Assembly: GCA_030689795.1 (NCBI GenBank)
Contig: JAUYEO010000258.1
Location: forward strand, 1-7,533
DNA length: 7,533 bases
Source: Desulfobacterales bacterium
GTDB taxonomy: Bacteria; Desulfobacterota; Desulfobacteria; Desulfobacterales; RPRI01
Direction: 5' to 3'
In this document: in pieces, positions 1 to 5,185 of the stretch
How the letters are laid out: every line of letters starts with the position of its first letter
Numbering within the stretch: the stretch's first letter is position 1
Made by a program: the position numbers and the translations under genes
Notes under the pieces: generated by a model
Databases searched by the model: none
Seen by the model: only the letters and a program-made list of their open reading frames with translations
Told to the model about the DNA's origin: nothing

Positions 1-497
1 GCACGTCCGGTAAGGATCATATCCAACGCACGGCTAATGCCGATTAACCGGGGGAGGCGCTGGGTTCCGCCATCAATGAGGGGGACGCCATAGCGTCTGC
101 AAAAGACCCCGAGAACAGCATCCCGCTCAACGACCCGCAGGTCACACCAGCAGGCCAGTTCCAATCCTCCGGCTACAGCATAACCTGATATGGCAGCAAT
201 TACAGGCTTGGATGTTTTCATCCGGCTTGGACCCATCGGGCCAGGCTTTGACATGTCCTGATTCAGGCTGTTGACTTCGTTCAAATCATTCCGGGATATC
301 GCCTTGAGATCCGCTCCGGCACAAAAGTTCCCTCCCTCACCCCACAATACTGCCGCAAGCATGCTGTCATCACGTTCAAAATCTTCGAAGGCCATGACGA
401 GTTGTTCCGCGGTTTCCCTGTCTACCGCATTTCTGTTATCCGGCCTGCTTATTATGATCGTGCAGATCGCGCCCTTCTTTTCAACCAGAACTTTCAT
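1..497 (-). CDS. Crotonase/enoyl-CoA hydratase family protein (3' end cut by the window edge)
   Basis: This is the first 165 codons of a crotonase-superfamily enzyme acting on an acyl-CoA thioester in the cytoplasm. The start at 497 is preceded by a strong Shine-Dalgarno (GGAGGA, read on the minus strand at 510-505). Seen in the translation: an N-terminal beta strand and an SRPDNRNAV motif (residues 17-25), the first oxyanion-hole segment with CAGADL (59-64), and the second segment GYAVAGGLELA (105-115) followed by CDLRV. Glu113 aligns with catalytic Glu144 of rat enoyl-CoA hydratase. The position of the second catalytic Glu (rat Glu164) appears to be Cys133, within VFCRRYGVPLIDGGTQRL. That variant stretch is, from memory, typical of one crotonase subfamily, so classical hydratase activity is doubtful; an isomerase, hydrolase or other crotonase reaction is possible. 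The gene lies 15 bases after a small HTH gene on the same strand, probably as an operon. The C-terminal part is not visible. Confidence 0.93.
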   Translation of the reverse strand, partial: MKVLVEKKGAICTIIISRPDNRNAVDRETAEQLVMAFEDFERDDSMLAAVLWGEGGNFCAGADLKAISRNDLNEVNSLNQDMSKPGPMGPSRMKTSKPVIAAISGYAVAGGLELACWCDLRVVERDAVLGVFCRRYGVPLIDGGTQRLPRLIGISRALDMILTGR

Positions 498-512
498 GAC
501 TGTATCCTCCGT

Positions 513-770
513 TCATTCAAACAAATTATCCATATTTACCGCCGCCCCCGGCTTGAATAAAGAATGCCGATGATCGGCAGGTTCCGGCTGATGCCTCTTT
601 ATCCACTGCTTCATATCCTTAAGAAGCTGCAGGTCACGCTGGATAGTTCGGGGCGTTGTATGAAACTCTTTGCTGAGCCAGGAGCTTGAAACCTTCTCCT
701 TTTCCATGAATACCCTGAGTATCTGGCCCAGGCGGGTCAGTTTTGTCCCGGTGTTTTTCAAACGGGTCAT
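513..770 (-). CDS. Small winged-helix (DeoR/WYL-type N-terminal HTH) DNA-binding protein, 85 aa
   Basis: This is a short predicted DNA-binding protein, probably the local transcriptional regulator of the downstream crotonase gene. Residues about 13-52 read as a helix-turn-helix of the DeoR/HTH_11 type: a helix beginning RLGQILRVF, then SSSWLSKEF, and the recognition helix TTPRTIQRDLQLL, which closely matches the conserved R-T-I-x-R-D-L pattern of DeoR and WYL regulators. Nothing like a WYL or sugar-binding effector domain follows; the last 30 residues are polar and unremarkable. I chose the ATG at 770 because GGAGG precedes it by 7 bases. A start at 791 would add seven residues but has no such site; the Shine-Dalgarno lies inside that extension. 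The stop is 15 bases from the crotonase start, with the crotonase ribosome binding site in the gap, so the two are probably co-transcribed. The regulatory target is inferred from position only. It could instead be a remnant of a larger regulator. Confidence 0.7.
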   Translation of the reverse strand: MTRLKNTGTKLTRLGQILRVFMEKEKVSSSWLSKEFHTTPRTIQRDLQLLKDMKQWIKRHQPEPADHRHSLFKPGAAVNMDNLFE

Positions 771-828
771 CGCTTTTGCCTCCTTTGTCATGATCGCAAA
801 TATAAACTATTGCCCAAGGAAAATAATG

Positions 829-844
829 CGACGTACGTTTGTCG
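829..844. promoter_or_regulatory. Palindromic candidate operator upstream of the HTH gene
   Basis: An 8-bp perfect palindrome, ACGTACGT (831-838), sits inside the near-symmetrical stretch 829-844, which begins CGAC and ends GTCG. It lies about 60 bases upstream of the small HTH gene, where an operator for autoregulation would be expected. A short palindrome can occur by chance and no second copy is visible, so this is a weak call. Confidence 0.25.
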
Positions 845-923
845 TTCGGGTCTTTATTTATCAGCAAAAGGCTTATAATATCAATGCAAATGATAAAACG
901 ATTTCATAAATAGTCGTATTCGG

Positions 924-1049
924 GACGGCAAAGTAAAAAGCTCAGTATGCAAGGCGCGCGAATCTTGAAGAATGAAGCGTACTTTATGGTACGCTGCAAT
1001 GACGAAAGATGAAGCGCAACACAGCAGAATGACTTTTTAAGAAGCCGTC
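924..1049. repeat. 126-bp imperfect inverted repeat (intergenic palindromic element)
   Basis: The element is bounded by GACGGC (924-929) and its exact complement GCCGTC (1044-1049). Both arms also carry TAAAAAG (934-940) and CTTTTTA (1033-1039) at the same distance from the ends. The centre is a 7-bp stem, AGCGTAC (976-982) and GTACGCT (989-995), with a 6-base loop. Between these points the arms match only in patches. The two halves also share a direct repeat, ATGAAGCG (972-979 and 1010-1017). This organisation resembles dispersed intergenic palindromes that I associate with Desulfobacterota genomes; that is recollection, not a search result. The element ends two bases before the Shine-Dalgarno (AAGGAGGG) of the ARPP-1 gene, so if transcribed it would form a leader hairpin. 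It has no coding potential. Confidence 0.7.
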
Positions 1050-1063
1050 AAAGGAGGGAAGAA

Positions 1064-1972
1064 ATGGAAGCGACAATAACAGGCCATCTGGAAGGAATAA
1101 AATTCGGAGAGATTCAGATCCACAAACATGTTGCCGTTTTACCAATCTTAACCAGCAACGGCCATGGACCGGCATATCTGACCATGAAAGAGACGATAGA
1201 GAGCAGTCTTCTGACAGTCACGGAGGTTTCGGAGGGAGGCCATGTCCCGGAGCTGAAAGTCATAAACAGGGCGGATAAGCCGGTTCTCCTGATAGATGGC
1301 GAGGAGCTGATCGGTGCCAAGCAGAACCGGGTGCTCAATACCACCATCCTGCTCAAGGAAAAATTGGAAACAGTCACACCGGTAAGCTGCACCGAGCATG
1401 GACGCTGGAGTTATCAATCGGGGCATTTTGAGGAATCGGAATACATGATGTCTGCCAACCTCAGGAATATAAAGAATATGTCGGTATCCAATTCACTGAA
1501 AAATTCCCATAGGTTTGCCTCGGATCAGGGCGCCGTGTGGGATGGCATCGGTACCCAGGCGGCTGCTGCCGGGGTTCATTCCGCAACCGGAGCCATGAGG
1601 GATATCCATGAAGCAAGGAGGGAGGATTTTGACGACTGGTTGGAACAATATCCGCTTGTATCGGAACAAAAAGGACTTCTTGTAATGGTGAACGGCAAGG
1701 CTGTCGGCTTCGACATGGTCTCAAATATTGATGCTTTCAGAGTCATTTACCCGAAGCTTATCAGGAGTTACCTCATGGATGCCATCCTGGAAAAGCCGGG
1801 AAAAGGAAAAGCGGCATCTTCACATGAAAAGGCGAAATCCTTCATGAGCACCATTCTCACATGTACGGAGAAGAGATACGACTCCGTCGGCCACGGGCAG
1901 GATTACCGCTATGAGGGCAAGAAGATTGTCGGCTCCGTGCAATTGGCTCTACAGACTTGTTATTTCAATTAA
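1064..1972 (+). CDS. ARPP-1 family domain protein (function unknown), 302 aa
   Basis: I recognise this as a member of the ARPP-1 family (named for association with ADP-ribosylglycohydrolase and rhodanese/phosphatase genes), a cytoplasmic protein of undetermined biochemical role. Family landmarks are present in order: TVTEVSEGGHVPELKV (51-66), PVLLIDGEELIGAKQNRVLN (73-92), PVSCTEHGRWSY (106-117), SDQGAVWD (153-160), TGAMRD (175-180), a VNGKAVGFD segment (209-217), and YPKLIRSYLMDA (229-240). The length fits an intact single-domain protein. There is no signal peptide or membrane segment. The start at 1064 has a strong Shine-Dalgarno, AAGGAGGG, five bases upstream. The leader is formed almost entirely by the inverted repeat at 924-1049. 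The stop codon overlaps the -35 box of the next promoter, so this gene is probably a separate unit from the motility genes that follow. I make no functional claim beyond family membership. Confidence 0.9.
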   Translation: MEATITGHLEGIKFGEIQIHKHVAVLPILTSNGHGPAYLTMKETIESSLLTVTEVSEGGHVPELKVINRADKPVLLIDGEELIGAKQNRVLNTTILLKEKLETVTPVSCTEHGRWSYQSGHFEESEYMMSANLRNIKNMSVSNSLKNSHRFASDQGAVWDGIGTQAAAAGVHSATGAMRDIHEARREDFDDWLEQYPLVSEQKGLLVMVNGKAVGFDMVSNIDAFRVIYPKLIRSYLMDAILEKPGKGKAASSHEKAKSFMSTILTCTEKRYDSVGHGQDYRYEGKKIVGSVQLALQTCYFN

Positions 1973-1996
1973 AGTTTTTGACCAAAAAGCCGATAA
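1970..1996 (+). promoter_or_regulatory. Sigma-28 (FliA) flagellar promoter, full consensus match
   Basis: The -35 element TAAAGTTT (1970-1977) and the -10 element GCCGATAA (1989-1996) are separated by exactly 11 bases. This matches the enterobacterial sigma-28 consensus at every defined position. The first three bases of the -35 box are the TAA stop codon of the ARPP-1 gene. Transcription would start near 2004 and give a leader of about 100 bases before the cytochrome gene. This puts the cytochrome and the chemoreceptor in the late flagellar regulon, as is common for chemoreceptor genes. Activity is inferred from sequence alone. Confidence 0.85.
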
Positions 1997-2105
1997 TAAA
2001 ATAAAAAGCCTGTTCCAACATAGTGAAACACAATAAAACAGCAGATGAAATTATCGGTTATCGGCGACAGTTATCTTTTTACCAACCTGGCGTAACTGGA
2101 ATGAA
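1973..2105 (+). other. Leader region of the cytochrome/chemoreceptor unit
   Basis: Apart from the sigma-28 promoter, this stretch is AT-rich and non-coding. It contains a tandem TTATCGG repeat (2051-2064) and no clear hairpin terminator for the ARPP-1 gene. The Shine-Dalgarno for the cytochrome start at 2106 is weak (TGGA about 7 bases upstream). Confidence 0.5.
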
Positions 2106-2600
2106 ATGAAAAAAACCATGAAAACAGAGAATGTTAAAATATTGTTTGTATTGTGGGCCGCATGGACAATGAGTTGTCTCATTGTCGCAAATTCGAGCTT
2201 GGCCAAGGGCAATAGTGTCAAAACTTATGTTGGAAGCGAAAACTGCCAGTCATGTCATGAGCAGCAATACAACAATTTTATCACAAACGCTGCCAAAGCC
2301 CGTTCCTTTGAGCATGTTCAGATCATGAAAAAAGGTCTGACAGAAGCCGAGTATAAAGGTTGTCTGAAATGCCACACAACCGCCCACGGGGAGCCCGGCG
2401 GTTTTGTATCCGTGGAGGCCACCCCTGAACTCAAGAATCCAGGATGCGAGGTGTGTCATGGACCAGGCAGCATGCATATCGAATCCGGTGATCCAAAAGA
2501 CATCAAACAGCCTACCATGGCTGTTTGCGAGAAATGCCATATTTCAGAACGGGTAAACTCTTTCAAATTTAAACCGGTGCTTTATGGAGGAGCCCATTAG
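2106..2600 (+). CDS. Periplasmic tetraheme c-type cytochrome (cytochrome c554-like), 164 aa
   Basis: This is a small exported multiheme cytochrome, expected to carry electrons in the periplasm. Residues 1-34 form a signal peptide: a Lys-rich start, a hydrophobic core (about 12-28), and a probable cleavage after SLA or AKG. There are four covalent heme-attachment motifs: CQSCH (47-51), CLKCH (86-90), CEVCH (114-118) and CEKCH (141-145). The spacing, the YVGSENCQSCH opening, and GCEVCHGPGSMH around the third heme fit the cytochrome c554-type fold. Other histidines (His70, His94, His124, His164) are candidate axial ligands, and the C-terminal GGAH resembles the end of related domains. The start is the first ATG of a long basic N-terminus; Met5 is an alternative and would not change the mature protein. 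It is the first gene after the sigma-28 promoter, with a heme-binding chemoreceptor next, so a shared role in redox sensing is plausible but unproven. A role in general respiration cannot be excluded. Confidence 0.92.
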   Translation: MKKTMKTENVKILFVLWAAWTMSCLIVANSSLAKGNSVKTYVGSENCQSCHEQQYNNFITNAAKARSFEHVQIMKKGLTEAEYKGCLKCHTTAHGEPGGFVSVEATPELKNPGCEVCHGPGSMHIESGDPKDIKQPTMAVCEKCHISERVNSFKFKPVLYGGAH

Positions 2601-2649
2601 CAATCTTCAAATTATAAAATATCATGGCAAAAAAGAGCCAGGAGCGCCT

Positions 2650-4119
2650 ATGAAATTTCAAGCCTATTTTCAGAACAGATTGTGGCTCAAGGTTATGCTG
2701 GCCCTCGCGCCGATGTTAACGATTTGCATCGGGCTCATCATCGGTATTAATTTATTCAACCAGAACCGTCTAATCCGGGGACAGACACAGCAGGGTTGCG
2801 AAAACCTGGCAGCAGCCATCGAAAGCAGTGTTATTGATGCTTTGGCAGTCGGCAATAACAACGAAGTTCGAAAGCAGTTCATTCGTTTGAAGGAACACGC
2901 AGCAGGTATCGAGGTCTCAATTTTCGATTTTAACGGAGACATCACCTTTGCATCAGATCTATCAAAGGTGCATCAGGGTATCAGTTCCATCTTATTCAAC
3001 AACAAGGCTCTGGCTGCTGTAACTAAAATGCTGCAAGACGGCAAAACGCCTCCCGAATCTTTCGAAGAGGCGATCGGGCAAAAGTCTTATCTGAGTCTGA
3101 TCCAACCCATTCTGAACATGGAAAGCTGCCATCATTGCCACGGGAGTTCAAGGAAAGTTCTCGGCGGCATCCACGTCAGGACATCAACCCAGGCTGCCCT
3201 TTCCGCAGCGCAGCAGGCTCGAAATCAAGGAATCCTCGTGGGATTTGCCGGGTTGATGATTCTGGTGCTGGCAATCTTCGGGTTGTTTAACAAGATGGTC
3301 AATCAGCCGGTTAATAAGGTTCTGTACCTGGCCGGCAAGATGCGGCAGGGAGACTTCACCCAGACCGTGCCGGTCGAGGCAAGAGACGAAATCGGTCACT
3401 TGTGCACTCGCATGAACCTGGTCAATGAAAACCTTTGCAGCATGATCGGAGAAATATTTGCCGCTTCTCAGAGCGTTGCGTCTTCGGCTTCCCAGCAGGC
3501 CGCTTCCATTGAGGAGACCAGCGCCTCGCTGGAGGAGCTGGCATCAATGACCAAAAGCAATAGCAATCATGTCACGATGGCAGAAGATCTTATGCGCGAA
3601 TCTTCAGCCAGGGTTCAGCAGGTCAACAAGATCATGACGGAATTAGCCGGATCCATGGCCGGCATTTCACAATCCAGTGAAGAAATTTCTGAAATCGTCA
3701 ATACCATTGAAGGAATCGCCTTTCAAACCAATTTGCTGGCGCTGAACGCGGCTGTCGAGGCTGCCAGGGCCGGAGAAGCCGGCGCCGGATTCGCGGTGGT
3801 CGCCGATGAAGTGCGTAATCTGGCAATGCGTGCGGCTGAAGCGGCAAAGAATACGTCAGGTCTAATCGGACATGCGGCAGAAAACATTCATCATGGCAGC
3901 GCCTTGGTTGGCAGGACCGTTGAAGCTTTCAAGGGCCTTTCTGAAAGCTCTGCCAGGATTTCAGCTCTGATGAGTAAAATATCGAACGTTTCCTTGGAAC
4001 AGTCATCGGGTATCGCGCAAATTAATGAGGTAGTACATCAGATGAACAGCACCATCCAACAGAATGCCGCAACGGCAGAGCAACTGTCTTCCTCCATCGG
4101 ATCGTTCAAATTTCAATAA
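2650..4119 (+). CDS. Methyl-accepting chemotaxis protein with a periplasmic c-type heme sensor domain, 489 aa
   Basis: This is a transmembrane chemoreceptor that would control CheA kinase. Domains in order (489-aa numbering): TM1 (about 11-36), a periplasmic sensor (37-194), TM2 (about 195-214), HAMP (about 214-268), and the coiled-coil signalling domain with the highly conserved hairpin tip EGIAFQTNLLALNAAVEAAR (354-373) continuing to VVADEVRNLA. The sensor contains one CHHCH heme c motif (160-164) in PILNMESCHHCHG, followed by LGGIHV. This is the layout of PAS-like c-heme sensors such as Desulfovibrio DcrA and Geobacter receptors, which respond to redox state or heme ligands. No C-terminal CheR-binding pentapeptide is seen; the protein ends SIGSFKFQ. 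I prefer the ATG at 2650, which has AGGAG five bases upstream. An in-frame ATG at 2584 would add 22 residues and overlap the cytochrome gene, but it lacks a ribosome binding site. It shares the sigma-28 unit with the cytochrome, 49 bases downstream of it. The ligand is unknown. Confidence 0.96.
   Translation: MKFQAYFQNRLWLKVMLALAPMLTICIGLIIGINLFNQNRLIRGQTQQGCENLAAAIESSVIDALAVGNNNEVRKQFIRLKEHAAGIEVSIFDFNGDITFASDLSKVHQGISSILFNNKALAAVTKMLQDGKTPPESFEEAIGQKSYLSLIQPILNMESCHHCHGSSRKVLGGIHVRTSTQAALSAAQQARNQGILVGFAGLMILVLAIFGLFNKMVNQPVNKVLYLAGKMRQGDFTQTVPVEARDEIGHLCTRMNLVNENLCSMIGEIFAASQSVASSASQQAASIEETSASLEELASMTKSNSNHVTMAEDLMRESSARVQQVNKIMTELAGSMAGISQSSEEISEIVNTIEGIAFQTNLLALNAAVEAARAGEAGAGFAVVADEVRNLAMRAAEAAKNTSGLIGHAAENIHHGSALVGRTVEAFKGLSESSARISALMSKISNVSLEQSSGIAQINEVVHQMNSTIQQNAATAEQLSSSIGSFKFQ
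3127..3141 (+). other. CHHCH heme c attachment site in the chemoreceptor sensor domain
   Basis: These five codons encode Cys-His-His-Cys-His, the covalent heme attachment motif read by the cytochrome c maturation machinery. The motif lies between TM1 and TM2 of the chemoreceptor, hence in the periplasm where heme attachment takes place. Confidence 0.85.
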
Positions 4120-4208
4120 CCCTGACCTTTTCGAATATACAGCGCAGGGCTTGTAGTATATCGCTATCCCCCGCGGCAATTAAACAGATTGTGGCACGGG
4201 AAAATATG

Positions 4209-4236
4209 TAAAGTATTAAACTCATTTTGCCGATAA
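4209..4236 (+). promoter_or_regulatory. Sigma-28 (FliA)-type promoter for motA-motB
   Basis: A perfect -10 element GCCGATAA (4229-4236) is preceded by TAAAG (4209-4213). The spacing between TAAA and GCCGATAA is 16 bases, one longer than the consensus 15, so it is weaker than the promoter at 1970. Its location before motA fits the known late-flagellar control of motAB in many bacteria. Transcription would start near 4243. Confidence 0.65.
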
Positions 4237-4248
4237 TGTAAAAAAGAA

Positions 4249-4277
4249 CACCTGACAATTCTGCAGGGGTCAGGGTG
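4249..4277 (+). promoter_or_regulatory. Hairpin at the 5' end of the motA leader
   Basis: CCTGAC (4251-4256) pairs with GTCAGG (4269-4274) around a 12-base loop. Two further pairs (CA with TG) are possible if one G is bulged. The predicted sigma-28 transcript starts only a few bases upstream, so the hairpin would sit at the very 5' end of the mRNA, where such stems can protect against decay. There is no U-tract, so it is not an intrinsic terminator. The function is a guess. Confidence 0.35.
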
Positions 4278-4330
4278 GGCGAACCCGGAATATAATCTGT
4301 TATTATAAAACACGAAAGGATAGAGGGAAC

Positions 4331-5185
4331 ATGTTTGTAATTATCGGTACTGTGATTGTCCTTGGGAGTGTGTTAGGCGGGTTTATGCTTGAAGGAGGAC
4401 CTATCCTTGTCCTCATGCAGTTTGTGGAATTTCTCATTATTGGCGGCGCTGCTCTGGGAGCGCTCATTATCTCTGCCCCGGCCAGTCTCCTTAAAAAGAT
4501 AATAGGAAAAATGATAGCCACCTTAAAGGGTTCTGCAGTCAGTAAACAGACATACCTCGACCTCCTTAAGTTCATGTTCGATATCTTCCAGTTAAGCCGT
4601 AAAGAAGGGCTTATCGCCATTGAGACCCATATAGAAAATCCTGACAAGAGCGCCCTTTTTACTAAATATCCCCAAATCATCAACAACCGTCATCTCCTTC
4701 AATTTATGTGCGATACGTTCCGTCTCGTTATCGTCGGAGGTGTGTCTCCCCACGATATGGAGATGCTTATGGATGGAGACATCGAGACCCACCATCACGA
4801 AGGTACCAAACCGGGCATGATTCTGCAGAAAATCGGAGACTCCATGCCGGGACTCGGCATTGTGGCTGCAGTGTTAGGGATTGTAATCACAATGCAGGCC
4901 ATCGATGGCCCGCCGGCAGAGATTGGCCATAAAGTGGCCGTAGCATTGGTGGGCACTTTTCTGGGCATCTTTCTTTCCTATGGCTTTATCCAGCCCCTTG
5001 CAACAAATATTGACATGGCCAACGAAGAAGAAACCAAAGTCTTTGAAGCAATCAAGTCAGGCATGATATCCTTTGCAAAGGGGGCAAATCCGATTGTATC
5101 TTTAGAGTTTGCGAGACGCACAATCCCGGACGAATACAGACCCACATTCCTGGAAATGGAAAAGCATGTGAAGGGCAAAAAATAA
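4331..5185 (+). CDS. motA: Flagellar motor stator protein MotA, 284 aa
   Basis: MotA is the inner-membrane stator subunit that, with MotB, conducts ions and pushes on the rotor protein FliG. The sequence has the four expected membrane segments: about 2-20, 30-49, 172-190 and 200-222. The large cytoplasmic loop lies between the second and third. Residues known from E. coli MotA are found at the same numbers: Arg90 and Glu98 (rotor contact), Pro173 in DSMPGLGIVAA and Pro222 in FIQPLA (torque and channel function). The length is close to the 295 residues of the E. coli protein. This similarity suggests a proton-driven MotA rather than a sodium-type PomA, though ion choice cannot be settled by eye. 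GAGGG and AAAGGA motifs precede the ATG. The stop codon overlaps the motB start by one base (TAATG), giving translational coupling and equal expression. The likely promoter is the sigma-28-type site at 4209-4236. Confidence 0.98.
   Translation: MFVIIGTVIVLGSVLGGFMLEGGPILVLMQFVEFLIIGGAALGALIISAPASLLKKIIGKMIATLKGSAVSKQTYLDLLKFMFDIFQLSRKEGLIAIETHIENPDKSALFTKYPQIINNRHLLQFMCDTFRLVIVGGVSPHDMEMLMDGDIETHHHEGTKPGMILQKIGDSMPGLGIVAAVLGIVITMQAIDGPPAEIGHKVAVALVGTFLGIFLSYGFIQPLATNIDMANEEETKVFEAIKSGMISFAKGANPIVSLEFARRTIPDEYRPTFLEMEKHVKGKK

Larger units (their letters stand above)
771..1063. other. Divergent intergenic region between the HTH gene and the ARPP-1 gene
   Basis: About 290 bases separate the divergent genes. 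The region holds the palindrome at 829-844 and the large inverted repeat at 924-1049. On the plus strand a TATAAT at 874-879 matches the sigma-70 -10 box, but no convincing -35 box lies 16-18 bases upstream, so a promoter for the ARPP-1 gene is possible but not established. On the minus strand the segment is AT-rich, and TTGATA followed 18 bases later by TAAATA could drive the HTH gene; this is equally weak. Short open frames here look random and I support no gene. Confidence 0.5.
4120..4330 (+). other. Intergenic region between the chemoreceptor and motA
   Basis: This 211-base gap contains the sigma-28-like promoter and a leader hairpin. ACCCTGACC (4119-4127, overlapping the chemoreceptor stop) and its exact complement GGTCAGGGT (4268-4276) form a 9-bp inverted pair across the gap. 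A second copy of CCTGAC (4251-4256) can pair with the same downstream sequence. I see no intrinsic terminator with a U-tract for the chemoreceptor gene, so some read-through into motA is possible. A TATAAT at 4291-4296 has no acceptable -35 box. Confidence 0.5.

Noticed and set aside
2051..2082. Minus-strand sigma-28-like sequence (TAAA then GCCGATAA) in the cytochrome leader
   Set aside because: The gap is only 12 bases instead of 15, and it would point into the 3' end of the ARPP-1 gene, with no gene to serve.
2584..2649. N-terminal extension of the chemoreceptor from the ATG at 2584, overlapping the cytochrome gene
   Set aside because: No Shine-Dalgarno precedes it, while the ATG at 2650 has AGGAG at good spacing and starts just before TM1. 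GGAGGAG at 2586-2592 is followed in frame only by an ATT three bases later, which is too close and a rare start.
2624..2653. Nine-codon reading frame whose stop overlaps the chemoreceptor start (ATGA)
   Set aside because: It could be a coupling peptide, but it has no ribosome binding site and is short enough to occur by chance.
4134..4163. Possible terminator hairpin after the chemoreceptor (ATATAC/GTATAT)
   Set aside because: The stem is only six AT-rich pairs with a 15-base loop and no following U-tract.
4193..4208. TGGCACGGG resembling the -24 box of a sigma-54 promoter before motA
   Set aside because: There is no GC-containing -12 box at the required distance.
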